Source of the DNA: CAZFCK01 sp964517355
GTDB lineage: Bacteria > Desulfobacterota > Desulfovibrionia > Desulfovibrionales > Desulfovibrionaceae
Assembly: GCA_964517355.1 (NCBI GenBank)
Contig: CAZFCK010000105.1
Span: 1-15,571 of the forward strand
DNA length: 15,571 bases
Reading direction: 5' to 3'
Shown: positions 1 through 7,631 of the stretch, one piece after another
How positions within the stretch are numbered: position 1 is the stretch's first letter
Layout of the letters: each line of letters begins with the position of its first letter
Program-made: the position numbers and the translations under genes
Notes under the pieces: model-generated
The model's database searches: none
Told to the model about the DNA's origin: nothing
What the model saw: the letters and a program-made list of their open reading frames with translations, nothing else

Positions 1-51
1 AATTGGAAATTGTTTCAGGGGAGAGCCTTGTTTCAAGGCGAAAATGCGCTA
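1..51 (+). repeat. Repeat family R, copy R1 (cut by window edge)
   Basis: This is the 3' half of the family R element. It matches copies at 1131-1182, 7629-7680 (inverted) and 8150-8199. It contains the small hairpin GCCTTG-TTT-CAAGGC (24-38, perfect 6-bp stem) and ends in the shared terminal GCGCTA. The rest of the element would lie left of the window. Confidence 0.85.
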
Positions 52-193
52 GGAACGCCCACTTTTGAAATGATGCGGATGATTTCAATTGAAACAACAA
101 CGTTCTGCCTCAAGAGGAGAAGGCGCATAGTTGTTCCCGGAAAGCACCTTGTGCTTCCCCCATGTGCGCCGGACATCCGGAAAAGGAGCCTTC
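52..193 (+). promoter_or_regulatory. Leader of the zinc-ribbon gene, with several inverted repeats
   Basis: Short stretch between repeat R1 and the first gene. It holds a perfect 12-bp palindrome TTTCAATTGAAA (83-94), a hairpin AAGCAC-CTT-GTGCTT (142-156) and CCGGA-CA-TCCGG (169-180) immediately before the AAGGAG ribosome-binding site at 183-188. No clear -35/-10 pair could be assigned. The last inverted repeat sits where it could act on translation or as an operator, but that is inference. Confidence 0.35.
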
Positions 194-838
194 ATGCTCT
201 TTAAGTGTTCAAATTGCCAGAAAGAGTTGAATATCCCCGACGATAAGCTTCCCAACACGCCTCGTTTCAAGGTGAAATGCCCCCATTGTCAGGAGCGCGT
301 CGTCTTGGATAGAAACGCGCCTCAGGATCAAGGGATTCAATTGGAGATGGCTCCTGATTTACGGCATGAGCAGGAATTTGAGGAGGAGCAAGTCAAAACG
401 CCCCATGTTGAACCGGAAATTTTTCCGCCGGGAGCGCGTATTGTGTTTGTGGCGTTGAACTCAAAACGTTGGATTGAAGAGAGCGCCAATTTTTTTCAGG
501 AGATGGGCTATCACGAGAGCCGCGCCCGAGATGTGCAGGAGGCGGTCATGAAATTGCGGCTGAACGACTATCATGTGCTGCTTGTGGAAGATACGCCGCA
601 GTTCGCGCCCATCATTCGGGAAATTGGGTTATGGCCGGGCATAAAACGCAGAAAGCTCAACGTGGTGTGCATAGGCGAGCACGCTCAAAGCCTTGATCCC
701 CGCATTTCATTCAAAATGGGCATCAACACCTATATAAACGTTCATGAAACCGAGCGGGGGCATGATCTCTTCGCCATGGCTCTCAAGGGCTATGATGAAT
801 ATTACCGCTATCTGCAAATCGCTCAGGGTGAAGCGTAA
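194..838 (+). CDS. Zinc-ribbon protein with degenerate receiver-like domain
   Basis: Encodes 214 aa. The N-terminus is a zinc ribbon of the MJ0042 type with two CxxC knuckles (C5, C8, C29, C32), expected to bind one Zn. An acidic, Glu-rich linker (about residues 50-75) leads to a domain of about 120 residues (82-205) that resembles a response-regulator receiver fold. The first strand (IVFVALNSKRW) lacks the acidic pair that binds Mg, and the third strand ends LLVEDT, so a normal phospho-acceptor site is doubtful. No DNA-binding domain is visible. The start at 194 is chosen over 131 because AAGGAG lies just upstream and the protein then begins directly with the zinc ribbon. It stands alone, and its terminator may lie in the following repeat region. 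The role is unknown; a cytoplasmic signalling or protein-interaction function is plausible. Confidence 0.8.
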   Translation: MLFKCSNCQKELNIPDDKLPNTPRFKVKCPHCQERVVLDRNAPQDQGIQLEMAPDLRHEQEFEEEQVKTPHVEPEIFPPGARIVFVALNSKRWIEESANFFQEMGYHESRARDVQEAVMKLRLNDYHVLLVEDTPQFAPIIREIGLWPGIKRRKLNVVCIGEHAQSLDPRISFKMGINTYINVHETERGHDLFAMALKGYDEYYRYLQIAQGEA

Positions 839-841
839 TTA

Positions 842-929
842 TTTCGATTTTCGGACTTAAAGAAAAAAGAATAAAGTCGCGGGGTTTCGCGCCCGCACGA
901 CGACCAGGGGAGGCCCCTGGACGCCGGAT
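842..929 (+). repeat. Repeat family S, copy S1
   Basis: Shares long near-identical blocks with 8017-8100 (inverted) and shorter ones with 7748-7828. Blocks include GGACTTAAAG, AATAAAGTCGCGGG, GCGCCCGCACGACG and CCCCTGGACGCC. It contains the perfect hairpin CCAGGGG-AGG-CCCCTGG (904-920) and a weaker GCGGG/CCCGC stem (879-896). It lies directly after the stop codon of the zinc-ribbon gene, so it may serve as that gene's transcription end. Confidence 0.8.
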
Positions 930-1011
930 AACGGATGATAAAGCTGCGGTTATCGTCTGTAACATTGTCATCATACTGACAAGTTATGTCAGTCGAAAAG
1001 TCTTGGAGATT

Positions 1012-1044
1012 CTCAAGAACCTTTTCCAAAAAAAGGTTCTTGAG
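1012..1044. terminator. Strong 14-bp hairpin, possible bidirectional terminator
   Basis: CTCAAGAACCTTTT (1012-1025) and AAAAGGTTCTTGAG (1031-1044) form a perfect 14-bp stem around a 5-nt loop. The run of A or T is inside the stem rather than after it, so it is not a textbook rho-independent terminator. The convergent position, between the plus-strand gene ending at 838 and the minus-strand operon ending at 1180, favours a terminator role for one or both strands. Confidence 0.5.
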
Positions 1045-1078
1045 CCGCCGGCATTCACATTTCTGAGCAACATGCTCT

Positions 1079-1182
1079 AGAGCATCTCACGCTTGAAAAG
1101 CGCTAGATGCTCTTATGCATTTCCCTGGATCAATTGATAATTGTTTCAGGGGAGAGCCCTGTTTCAAGGCGAAAATGCGCTA
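1079..1182 (+). repeat. Repeat family R, copy R2 (full length)
   Basis: Full element with three consecutive hairpins. Hairpin A is AGAGCATCT (1079-1087) with AGATGCTCT (1105-1113), plus an inner CGCTT-GAA-AAGCG. Hairpin B is CCCTG (1123-1127) with CAGGG (1147-1151), plus an inner CAATT-GAT-AATTG. Hairpin C is GCCCTG-TTT-CAAGGC (1157-1171, one mismatch). It ends GCGCTA, and the last three bases are the complement of the TAG stop codon of the PPC-domain gene. Confidence 0.9.
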
Positions 1183-1620
1183 GCGGGACAGGAGTTCCAG
1201 CCCCATGCCCGGGTCGAGCTTCCGGGTAAGGCCGGTATCGGTTATCTCGATGATGACGACTTCGGCCACTTTCCAGATGGAGGCGCCCAGGCGCACGCAT
1301 CCGGTTATGGTTTTTTCCGCCCGTCCCAAGGCCGCGTGCATATGCAGCTTCATTTCGCCGGCGGCGTTCGGGAAAAGGGTGCCCACTGCGGCCGCCTCGT
1401 GAACGGCGTTGACGGCCCGGGTCATGACGTTGAGCTGTTCGGCGTCGCCGTCTTCAGGCCCCACGACCATGGTTCCCTTGCCCACCCCGCCGAGCAGGGC
1501 GCACAGTCCGCCCTGGAGGGCGTTTTCACGGGCAAAGTTTTCTATGCAATCGGGGAGACGATCCCCGTCTTCAAGGCGCAGTACAAACACGCGCCCCAAT
1601 TTTCCTTGCTGCACCTGCAT
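1180..1620 (-). CDS. PPC/DUF296-domain protein
   Basis: Encodes 146 aa, a single PPC-fold (DUF296) domain, the usual length for stand-alone bacterial members. Family features visible are the Gly-rich stretch ALLGGVGKG (41-49), the histidine pair in KLHMHAALG (91-99), which is the position of the metal-site histidines of the family, and a C-terminal WKVAEVVIIEI strand. PPC proteins form trimers; plant relatives bind AT-rich DNA, but the bacterial role is poorly known. The ATG at 1620 is chosen over a TTG at 1626 because GAGGAG lies 8 nt before it. That site sits inside the last codons of the RND gene, whose TGA ends 2 nt before this ATG, so translation is probably coupled. The stop codon is supplied by repeat R2. 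A function linked to efflux is inference from operon position only. Confidence 0.85.
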   Translation of the reverse strand: MQVQQGKLGRVFVLRLEDGDRLPDCIENFARENALQGGLCALLGGVGKGTMVVGPEDGDAEQLNVMTRAVNAVHEAAAVGTLFPNAAGEMKLHMHAALGRAEKTITGCVRLGASIWKVAEVVIIEITDTGLTRKLDPGMGLELLSR

Positions 1621-1622
1621 GG

Positions 1623-4600
1623 TCAATGCTCCTCTGTTATACGGGCGGCGAGCCCGAAATCGTCAAGCACAAGATAGAGTGCCGGCACTACCAGCAGCAC
1701 CAGCAGGGTGGAGGCCAACAGGCCGAAGACAATGCTCACCGCCAGAGGAATAAGGATTTGCGCCTGGAGGCTTTTTTCCAACATCAGGGGCGCAAGCCCC
1801 AAAATAGTGGTCACGCTGGTGAGCAGAATGGCGCGGAATCGCATGCGGCTGGCCATAGTGGCGGCTTTCAGGGGATTTTCGCCTTGTTGTATGTTCAATT
1901 TTATGAATTGCACCAGGAGGATCGAATCATTGACCACCACGCCGGCCAGAGAGACAAAGCCCAGGATGCCGGGCATGGTGAGTTCATACCCCATGAGCAT
2001 GTGCCCCCATATGACGCCGATAAGCGCCAGAGGAATGGCCGCAATGACGATGAACGGTTCGATATAGCTGCGGAATTGGAAGGAAAGCAGCACGAAGATG
2101 CCGAAAATCCCAACAATAAGGGCCGTGCGCAAGGACGTTTCGGTTTCGTCGCCCTCGGCGGATTGACCTTGCAGTTCAAAGCGCAGGTCGGGGTATTCAT
2201 CTTTGAGCCGCGGCATGAAGCGGTTCATGGTGTCGCTGACAATGGCGTTGGCGTTGCCCAGACGTGTGTCCACATCGCCCTGGATCGTCACGGTCCGCAC
2301 GGAGTCTACGCGGGCTATGCGCGCCCAGCCCCGCCCCGGTTGGATATATGCGATGGCGCGTAGCGGCGTATGCTGACCATCGGGAAAAGTGACTTGGAAA
2401 TATTCAAGATCGGCCAGAGAATCGCGGTCCTTCCGTGGCAGGCGCACGTCGATTTCATAGGCCTCGCTGCCGCGTTGCACTTCCGCCGCCGTGATGCCGT
2501 GAAACGCGGCGCGGAGTTGTCTGGCGACGGTCTGCGCGTCAAGTCCCAGTGAAAGCGCCCCCTCGCGTAACGTGACGCGCAATTCAGGCTTGCCGGGGCG
2601 CAAGTCGTCGTGCAAATCCACAACGCCATTGTACCCTTGCAACCAGTCTTGCAATTCGCTGGACGCCGTGTCGAGACGCCGCAAGTCGCTGCCTTGCAGC
2701 CGAATATCGATGGCCATTCCAGCGGGGCCGACTTGCGGTTGCTTGTAGGCGATGCTCAACACGTCCGGGAGCTGTCCGACGTTTTCGCGCCACAGGTGTT
2801 TCAGGTCTTCGAGCCGTGCGTTGCGTTTTTCCGCTTCGAGCAGATCGGCGGTGACCGTGGCGACGTGCGGCCCGCTTTCTCCGGCGTCGGTGTTGCGGTT
2901 GTATTGTATGCTCACGTTTTGCACCAGACTCTGCTGTGCGCCGTTCAGCTTCGGCTGCAGCGGCGTGAGGGTTTCATTGGCTTTTTGCAACCCCTCCACC
3001 ACGTCCGCCACCACTTCTTCGGTGCGATGCAGCGGTGTTCCCTGCGGGAGCAGGATGTGCGCCATGAGCACGTCGCCGTCGGTGTCTGGAAACGGCGAGG
3101 TTGGGAGTTTTCCCGAGGCCACCATCCCCACGGAAGCCACGAATGCACCAAGTACGAGCCCGAGAAAGAGGTAGCGCCATCGCAGGGCCCAGTCCACCGT
3201 GCGCCCAAGGATTTTTTCGCGTGCATAATCGATTCCGGCGTTGACTACACTGCGAAAGCGCCCTGGAGGGAGATTTTCCTTACCGCGCAAGGAATGGGCC
3301 AGATGGTTGGGCAGAATGCAGAAAGCCTCCACCAGGCTCACGGTGAGGGTCAGAATAAGTACAAGGGGCATGACCCACAGAACCTTGCCTATGTCGCCGG
3401 CAATATAGAGGGCGATGGCGCCGAAGATGCATACCGTGGTCAGATAGGAGGAGAAAACACCGGGCAGGACTTCGGTGGTGCCTTCGATGGCCGCGGCAAG
3501 GGCCTTTTTGCCTTTTGCCAGATGCGCGGCCACGTTTTCCGCGATGACGATGGCATCGTCCATGAGCAGACCCAGGGCCAGGAGCAGGCCGACCATGGTG
3601 ATCATGTTCAGGCTCAGGCCGAGGTGGCGCATGGCGAAGAAGGCTCCAAGAAACGATACCGGCAAACCCATGACCACCCAAAAGGAAAAACGGAACGAAA
3701 AAAAGAGCCACATGGAAAAAAATACCAGGAGCAAGCCTTGAATGCCGTTGACCGTGAGCAGGTGGAGCCTGTCGCCCACAATTTTCGATACGTCCTGCGT
3801 GACGGTGAGCTGCACTGTTGGGGGGGAGAGCCGGCGTTCACGTTCCACAAATAGTTCCACAGCGTCCCGGATGCGCAGCGCGTCTTCATCTTTGGCTTTA
3901 TTGATTTGCAAGATACCCGCGCGGGTGCCGTTGAAAAGAATGCGTTCCTCATCGAGTTCAAAACGATCCGTGATGGTCGCGATCTGCCCCAAAGGCAGTT
4001 CAGCCCCGGTACTGCTGGAAACGACCAGCAACTCCCCCAATTCTCGCGGGGTGATGCGTTCGTCGGCAAAGCGCACCAGAATGTCCGCCCGGCGGGTTTC
4101 TATAGTTCCCGCGGGCAGGTTGACGCTTTGGCGCTCGATGGCTTGCGCCACATCCTGAATGGAAAGGCCGTGCTGCCGCAGCACAAAGCTTGGTATCTCG
4201 ACGCGCAGCTGGTGCTCGGAAAAACCCAGGACATCGACCTGTGAGACTTCGGGCAACTGCAGCAGTCGGTCCTTGAGTTCTTCACAGAATAGTTTGAGGT
4301 GCGGTACGCTCATGGGCCCGCTCACCGCGATGCTCATGACCAGGTCGGTTCTGTTTATCTGTTTGGTGACAGGCTGCTCCACGTCTTCCGGGAAGTCGTC
4401 AATGGCCTCCACTTCGGTTTTCACGTCGCTCAGGAATTGCCCAAGATCACCGTTGTCGGTCATCTCCGCATGCACATAGGCGATGTTCTCCTGAGCTTCG
4501 CTACGGATCTCTTTAAGGTTGGGAATGCCGTCAAGGGCGTCTTCGATGCGCTGGCACACGGCTTCCTCGACTTCTTCCGCCGTGGCGCCGGGATATTGCA

Positions 4601-4778
4601 CAGAGATTTCCACCACGGTGGGCGAGAAGCTGGGGAACGTTTCACGTTGGAGCTGCGTCAGCGTAGTCAACCCCATGAAGATGAAGATGAGCATGAGCAG
4701 ATTGGCCGCGGTGGGGTGGGCGGCAAACCAGGCTACAAATCCCTTGTAATCGGTATGACTGGCTGGAGGGGCGTTCAT
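1623..4778 (-). CDS. RND-family efflux pump, inner-membrane subunit (AcrB/HAE type)
   Basis: Encodes 1051 aa, typical of RND pumps of the hydrophobe/amphiphile family, which expel compounds from periplasm or inner membrane using proton entry. Visible are TM1 (about 23-41), a large periplasmic loop, a TM2-TM6 block from about 345, the proton-relay pair D407-D408 in LGLLMDDAIVIAENV (TM4), a second periplasmic loop and TM8-TM12 near the C-terminus. At the place of the AcrB TM10 lysine the sequence is GVVVNDSILLVQF, with Asn-Asp in place of Lys-Asn, as in several non-AcrB branches of the family. The ATG at 4778 overlaps the TGA of the adaptor gene by 4 nt (ATGA), with AGAGG upstream. The operon is adaptor, pump, PPC protein. 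No outer-membrane TolC-like gene is in the window, so one must come from elsewhere. Substrate cannot be predicted. Confidence 0.95.
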   Translation of the reverse strand: MNAPPASHTDYKGFVAWFAAHPTAANLLMLIFIFMGLTTLTQLQRETFPSFSPTVVEISVQYPGATAEEVEEAVCQRIEDALDGIPNLKEIRSEAQENIAYVHAEMTDNGDLGQFLSDVKTEVEAIDDFPEDVEQPVTKQINRTDLVMSIAVSGPMSVPHLKLFCEELKDRLLQLPEVSQVDVLGFSEHQLRVEIPSFVLRQHGLSIQDVAQAIERQSVNLPAGTIETRRADILVRFADERITPRELGELLVVSSSTGAELPLGQIATITDRFELDEERILFNGTRAGILQINKAKDEDALRIRDAVELFVERERRLSPPTVQLTVTQDVSKIVGDRLHLLTVNGIQGLLLVFFSMWLFFSFRFSFWVVMGLPVSFLGAFFAMRHLGLSLNMITMVGLLLALGLLMDDAIVIAENVAAHLAKGKKALAAAIEGTTEVLPGVFSSYLTTVCIFGAIALYIAGDIGKVLWVMPLVLILTLTVSLVEAFCILPNHLAHSLRGKENLPPGRFRSVVNAGIDYAREKILGRTVDWALRWRYLFLGLVLGAFVASVGMVASGKLPTSPFPDTDGDVLMAHILLPQGTPLHRTEEVVADVVEGLQKANETLTPLQPKLNGAQQSLVQNVSIQYNRNTDAGESGPHVATVTADLLEAEKRNARLEDLKHLWRENVGQLPDVLSIAYKQPQVGPAGMAIDIRLQGSDLRRLDTASSELQDWLQGYNGVVDLHDDLRPGKPELRVTLREGALSLGLDAQTVARQLRAAFHGITAAEVQRGSEAYEIDVRLPRKDRDSLADLEYFQVTFPDGQHTPLRAIAYIQPGRGWARIARVDSVRTVTIQGDVDTRLGNANAIVSDTMNRFMPRLKDEYPDLRFELQGQSAEGDETETSLRTALIVGIFGIFVLLSFQFRSYIEPFIVIAAIPLALIGVIWGHMLMGYELTMPGILGFVSLAGVVVNDSILLVQFIKLNIQQGENPLKAATMASRMRFRAILLTSVTTILGLAPLMLEKSLQAQILIPLAVSIVFGLLASTLLVLLVVPALYLVLDDFGLAARITEEH

Positions 4779-6151
4779 TGTAACGGCGCCTCTGCAGTGG
4801 CTTCGGCAATGACCGCTTCGCGCAAGGCGGGGTCGAGCTGGGGCAAAAGCAATTGCCCCGCTATGGCCGGTTCAAGATCTGAGATGACCACTTGTTCGTC
4901 AGGCGCCAGCCCCTCCTCGATGGCGACAATGCTTCCCTGGGCGTAGCCCGGCTTTACGTTGCGCAGTTCCAGGCGGCTGGCGTTGTTCACCACGTAGACC
5001 ACGTTTCCTTGGCGCAGGGCGATGCGGGGGATGACGACTTCGGCAGGGCGCGGCTGGCCTTGCAGTTCCACCTGGCAGTACATGTTTTTCAGAAGAGGAG
5101 GGCGTTCGCCCGGAATGGCTTGAACGTAAGGATCGTCCACCACCACGTAGACCGGCACCGTACGGGTTTGCGGGTCAATTTCCTCGCCCATGCGCGAAAA
5201 GCGGGCTTGCCATTCAAGGGTATCGTCTCCTAGGGGCAAGCGTACCACGGCTTTGAGCCCCAACATGGTCCGGAGATCATCCATGGAGAATTTGTTCTGC
5301 GCCGCCATTTGTTTGAAGCCCTTGCCCGAAACCACGCGGCGCATGGCCGCGAGCGGCATTTGGGCGGGTATTTCAGCCGCGGCGATGTCGTAGGCTTGGG
5401 CCAGCACGCTCCCTGGAGGAGCGTATTCATGAAGTTCAACATTGAGCTTTTCAATGCGTAGCGTGAAGGGTGCGCGGATTTCCGTGCGCCCCACATCGAG
5501 ACGGGTGCCAGCGAGTTGCGAACGGCCGGATTCCAACTGCGCTTCCAGGGATTCGCGTTCCGCGGGGAGCAGATTCAGGCTGTTTTCCAGATTTTGGACC
5601 GCGTTTTTTTGCGAGAGGAATTTCTGCTCTTGTTGGTCCACTTCCGATTTGGAAATGGTGCCCTTTTCAACAAGCTGGCGTTTGCGTTGCAATTCTTTGG
5701 CCGAGATTTCGAGCGAGCGGCGTTCGATTTCAAGAATGCGTTCATAGTTGTGCTGCCGCTGCTCCAGTTCGGTGATCCGCGCCCGTAGATCAGCCACGTC
5801 CGCTTCACCTTTTGTGGTGGCCAATCCGTATTCCTCGGGGTCGATGCGGAACAGCAGGGCGTCTTTGGGAATGATGCCGCCCACATCCAGGTCCGGATGC
5901 ATTGTGACGATGGTGCCCCCGACTTGGGACACGGCCTCCCAGGTAATGCCCGGCTGCACGCTGCCATATCCGATGGCGCGGGGCACAACGGCGACTTTGG
6001 GCGCCTGTATGACACGCACGGAGCGGCTGTGCTCAACGAGGGATTCCCGGCTTGGGGGAGTGCGCGAACGCATCAATAAGACGAAAATGGCCACGCCTAT
6101 AGCGAGGGCGAACACAAACAGCAGGACGTTCAAGCGCTTTTTGTTGCTCAT
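4775..6151 (-). CDS. RND efflux periplasmic adaptor (HlyD/membrane-fusion family)
   Basis: Encodes 458 aa. A single N-terminal membrane anchor (about residues 7-26) follows a basic NKKR start. The first lipoyl half-motif is at about 73-105 (VSQVGGTIVTMHPDLDVGG), a long coiled-coil hairpin at about 117-218, the second lipoyl half with the RTEIRAPF signature at about 222-229, then beta-barrel and membrane-proximal domains with the VPVYVVVDD and ISDLEPAIAGQ stretches. It would bridge the pump to an outer-membrane channel. The ATG at 6151 is chosen because it gives a normal signal anchor. An in-frame extension to 6247 adds unlikely residues. The ribosome-binding site is weak (AAAGGG, 12 nt away). 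It is the first gene of the minus-strand operon. Confidence 0.92.
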   Translation of the reverse strand: MSNKKRLNVLLFVFALAIGVAIFVLLMRSRTPPSRESLVEHSRSVRVIQAPKVAVVPRAIGYGSVQPGITWEAVSQVGGTIVTMHPDLDVGGIIPKDALLFRIDPEEYGLATTKGEADVADLRARITELEQRQHNYERILEIERRSLEISAKELQRKRQLVEKGTISKSEVDQQEQKFLSQKNAVQNLENSLNLLPAERESLEAQLESGRSQLAGTRLDVGRTEIRAPFTLRIEKLNVELHEYAPPGSVLAQAYDIAAAEIPAQMPLAAMRRVVSGKGFKQMAAQNKFSMDDLRTMLGLKAVVRLPLGDDTLEWQARFSRMGEEIDPQTRTVPVYVVVDDPYVQAIPGERPPLLKNMYCQVELQGQPRPAEVVIPRIALRQGNVVYVVNNASRLELRNVKPGYAQGSIVAIEEGLAPDEQVVISDLEPAIAGQLLLPQLDPALREAVIAEATAEAPLQ

Positions 6152-6629
6152 GTGCGTATGGAACCCTTTGAGAAAGTTATTATGTGCTGAGCAGATGGGA
6201 TTATTGATGGGAGCGGTAAAATTTATAACGGCCAGCTCCCGCGGCATTCGCCGCTGGCCCCGCCAACGTCGTGGCCTTTCTTATGAGTTGGTGCGGGATA
6301 ATTAAAAAATTATGCACCGATAACCATCAGCCGCTGATGCGGTCTCGGCCGCAGGCCCCCCCGTCGCCTTGAGGAACAAATGGATATGTATTTTGTTCCC
6401 GCAGTGGTATAGTTGCTTTGAAAGAATGAATCGTAATACCAATACACACTGCGAGCCAAATATTCAACTTTTTTGAAGGGAGATTAAGGACGTTGGGAGA
6501 GAAAAGCGGTAAGGTTTGCTGGGGGAGTTCCCCCGACTACTGCGCTATGAAGAGATTTTTCATTTTGCTGTGCTGTAGTAACGCATCGAACATTGTAAAG
6601 CGAAAGCGACGGCAAGAGCTGTGGAATGG
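6152..6629 (-). promoter_or_regulatory. 478-bp upstream region of the efflux operon, with inverted repeats
   Basis: I see no gene here. It should hold the promoter of the efflux operon. Visible structures are a hairpin GGCCAGC/GCTGGCC (6230-6259) with an inner GCGGC-ATTC-GCCGC, a palindromic ATCAGCCGCTGAT, the long inverted repeat at 6373-6399, and an imperfect arm pair CGCAGTG (6400-6406) with CACTGCG (6447-6453) supported by an inner GGTAT/ATACC. No convincing -35/-10 pair was assigned. Confidence 0.4.
6373..6399. promoter_or_regulatory. Candidate operator: inverted repeat GGAACAAA-N11-TTTGTTCC
   Basis: Perfect 8-bp arms around an 11-bp AT-rich spacer, in the noncoding region upstream of the efflux operon. 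The form suits a dimeric repressor such as those of the TetR or MarR families, which often control RND operons, but no regulator gene is adjacent. It could also be read as a stem-loop in RNA. Confidence 0.35.
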
Positions 6630-6998
6630 TTATTTTTGCAATTGCAAGTCTGTAATGACATTTTGGAAAAAAGTTTTTTCAAATGGCCCGAACCCGCTGT
6701 TTTTGAGAAGAAGTGCGCGATATTCCGCATAAGTGTAACACTTCAGGCCATTTTCAACTACATTGTTTCCTTCGTAATAATATTCTCGGGGAATGGGATG
6801 CATATTCAGCGTATAGTCGTACACCATGTCATCGACTTCGCACCATGCATAGACAAGATAACGCCCCCTGTGGCGTATGACTCCGTGGACAATGACAGGA
6901 GCCTCCTGCGCATGGACTTGAGCAGCTTCGTAGGCGGCACTGAAGCAGCGGGCGACATCACAGGTCCGGCTCGTTTTTTTCTTTTTGGTGAAAAACAT
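6630..6998 (-). CDS. Hypothetical protein, possible transglutaminase-like/papain-like fold
   Basis: Encodes 122 aa. The start at 6998 has AGGGGG 8 nt upstream; the in-frame ATG at 7025 would add nine residues without an evident site. The middle part reads VIVHGVIRHRGRYLVYAWCEVDDMVYDYT (split at residues 35-63), followed by PREYYYE. This resembles a class of small proteins in which a HAW-E-x-V-x-D core follows an upstream Cys helix (here C18 in CFSAAYEAA). The catalytic-type His would be Tyr50 here, so activity is doubtful. The tail has many aromatic residues (YTYAEYRALLL, GFGPFEKTFF). It stands alone on the minus strand, divergent from the lipoprotein gene. Fold assignment is tentative; that it is a gene is fairly likely from the RBS and residue composition. 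Confidence 0.6.
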   Translation of the reverse strand: MFFTKKKKTSRTCDVARCFSAAYEAAQVHAQEAPVIVHGVIRHRGRYLVYAWCEVDDMVYDYTLNMHPIPREYYYEGNNVVENGLKCYTYAEYRALLLKNSGFGPFEKTFFQNVITDLQLQK

Positions 6999-7316
6999 GA
7001 CCCATGCCCCCTGATGCGGCTGCAATGCCGGAAAAGGTTAATGAGCAAATGTGCCGGGCTTCGTGGAACCTGCTGCGAAGCGTGGGCACGTCGGCAGCAA
7101 AAGGTGGCTGAGGTATAAGGATGTAAGAGAGCGGTCCGTCTGATACATTCCGCTCAGTTAATAAATCGCCCTCGGGACCTTGTCAATAATACGTCAATAC
7201 CGGCGGGACTTGAGCGGCCCATGAACGGGCCTCTGGACCTGTGCCCTGAGCTTTGCTACATATTGCGCAATGATGCGGTACAAGACCGCATCCATCCCTC
7301 TTACGGAGTCTCTACC
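6999..7316. promoter_or_regulatory. Divergent intergenic region with 5'-UTR hairpins
   Basis: Lies between two divergently oriented genes and should contain both promoters. Close to the lipoprotein start are hairpins GGCCC-ATGAAC-GGGCC (7216-7231) and the perfect GATGCGGT-ACAAG-ACCGCATC (7272-7292), the latter 12 nt before the GGAG ribosome-binding site. No confident -35/-10 elements were found. Confidence 0.4.
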
Positions 7317-7631
7317 ATGATGAAAGGTTTGTTTCATAAGTTTGGTTGTCAACGTTTGCTGGTTCTCGCCCTTTGCCTGTGGCTTTGTTTGAGCGTTGTG
7401 CATTGCGGCGGCGGTTCGCCTCCAATCGATTGGAATGAGCGCATAGGTGTTTACACTTTGGAGCAGGCGCAACAGGATTACGGAGAACCTCAAGGTTATC
7501 AGGATATTGGCGATGGCACCCGGCTCTACCTGTGGTACAACCAGGGGCGGTTCAAGTGGTACAACGTGGTGGGCCTGGTATTCGATCAGCAAGGCAAATT
7601 GGTGAAAGTGGACCGCAACGAACGCGATTAG
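7317..7631 (+). CDS. Small predicted lipoprotein or secreted protein, SmpA/OmlA-like
   Basis: Encodes 104 aa. A basic start (MMKGLFHKFG) is followed by a hydrophobic signal segment (about 13-29) and C30 in SVVHC-GGG, which looks like a lipobox except for His at -1, where Ala, Gly or Ser is usual. Maturation as a lipoprotein is therefore likely but not certain. The mature part has the pattern of small SmpA/OmlA or BamE-like domains: YTLEQAQQDYGEPQ, then a strand pair rich in Trp/Tyr (RLYLWYNQGRFKWYNVVGLVFD) and the final GKLVKVDRNERD. The ATG at 7317 has GGAG 8 nt upstream; a second ATG follows directly at 7320. The stop TAG is the first triplet of the inverted repeat R3. Cellular role unknown; envelope location inferred. 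Confidence 0.75.
   Translation: MMKGLFHKFGCQRLLVLALCLWLCLSVVHCGGGSPPIDWNERIGVYTLEQAQQDYGEPQGYQDIGDGTRLYLWYNQGRFKWYNVVGLVFDQQGKLVKVDRNERD

Noticed and set aside
2610..3854. Long plus-strand open frame (414 codons)
   Set aside because: Antisense shadow of the RND pump gene, whose own frame has clear family motifs.
6621..7118. Plus-strand open frame over the orphan minus-strand gene
   Set aside because: No RBS or domain; the minus-strand frame has AGGGGG spacing and a plausible protein core.
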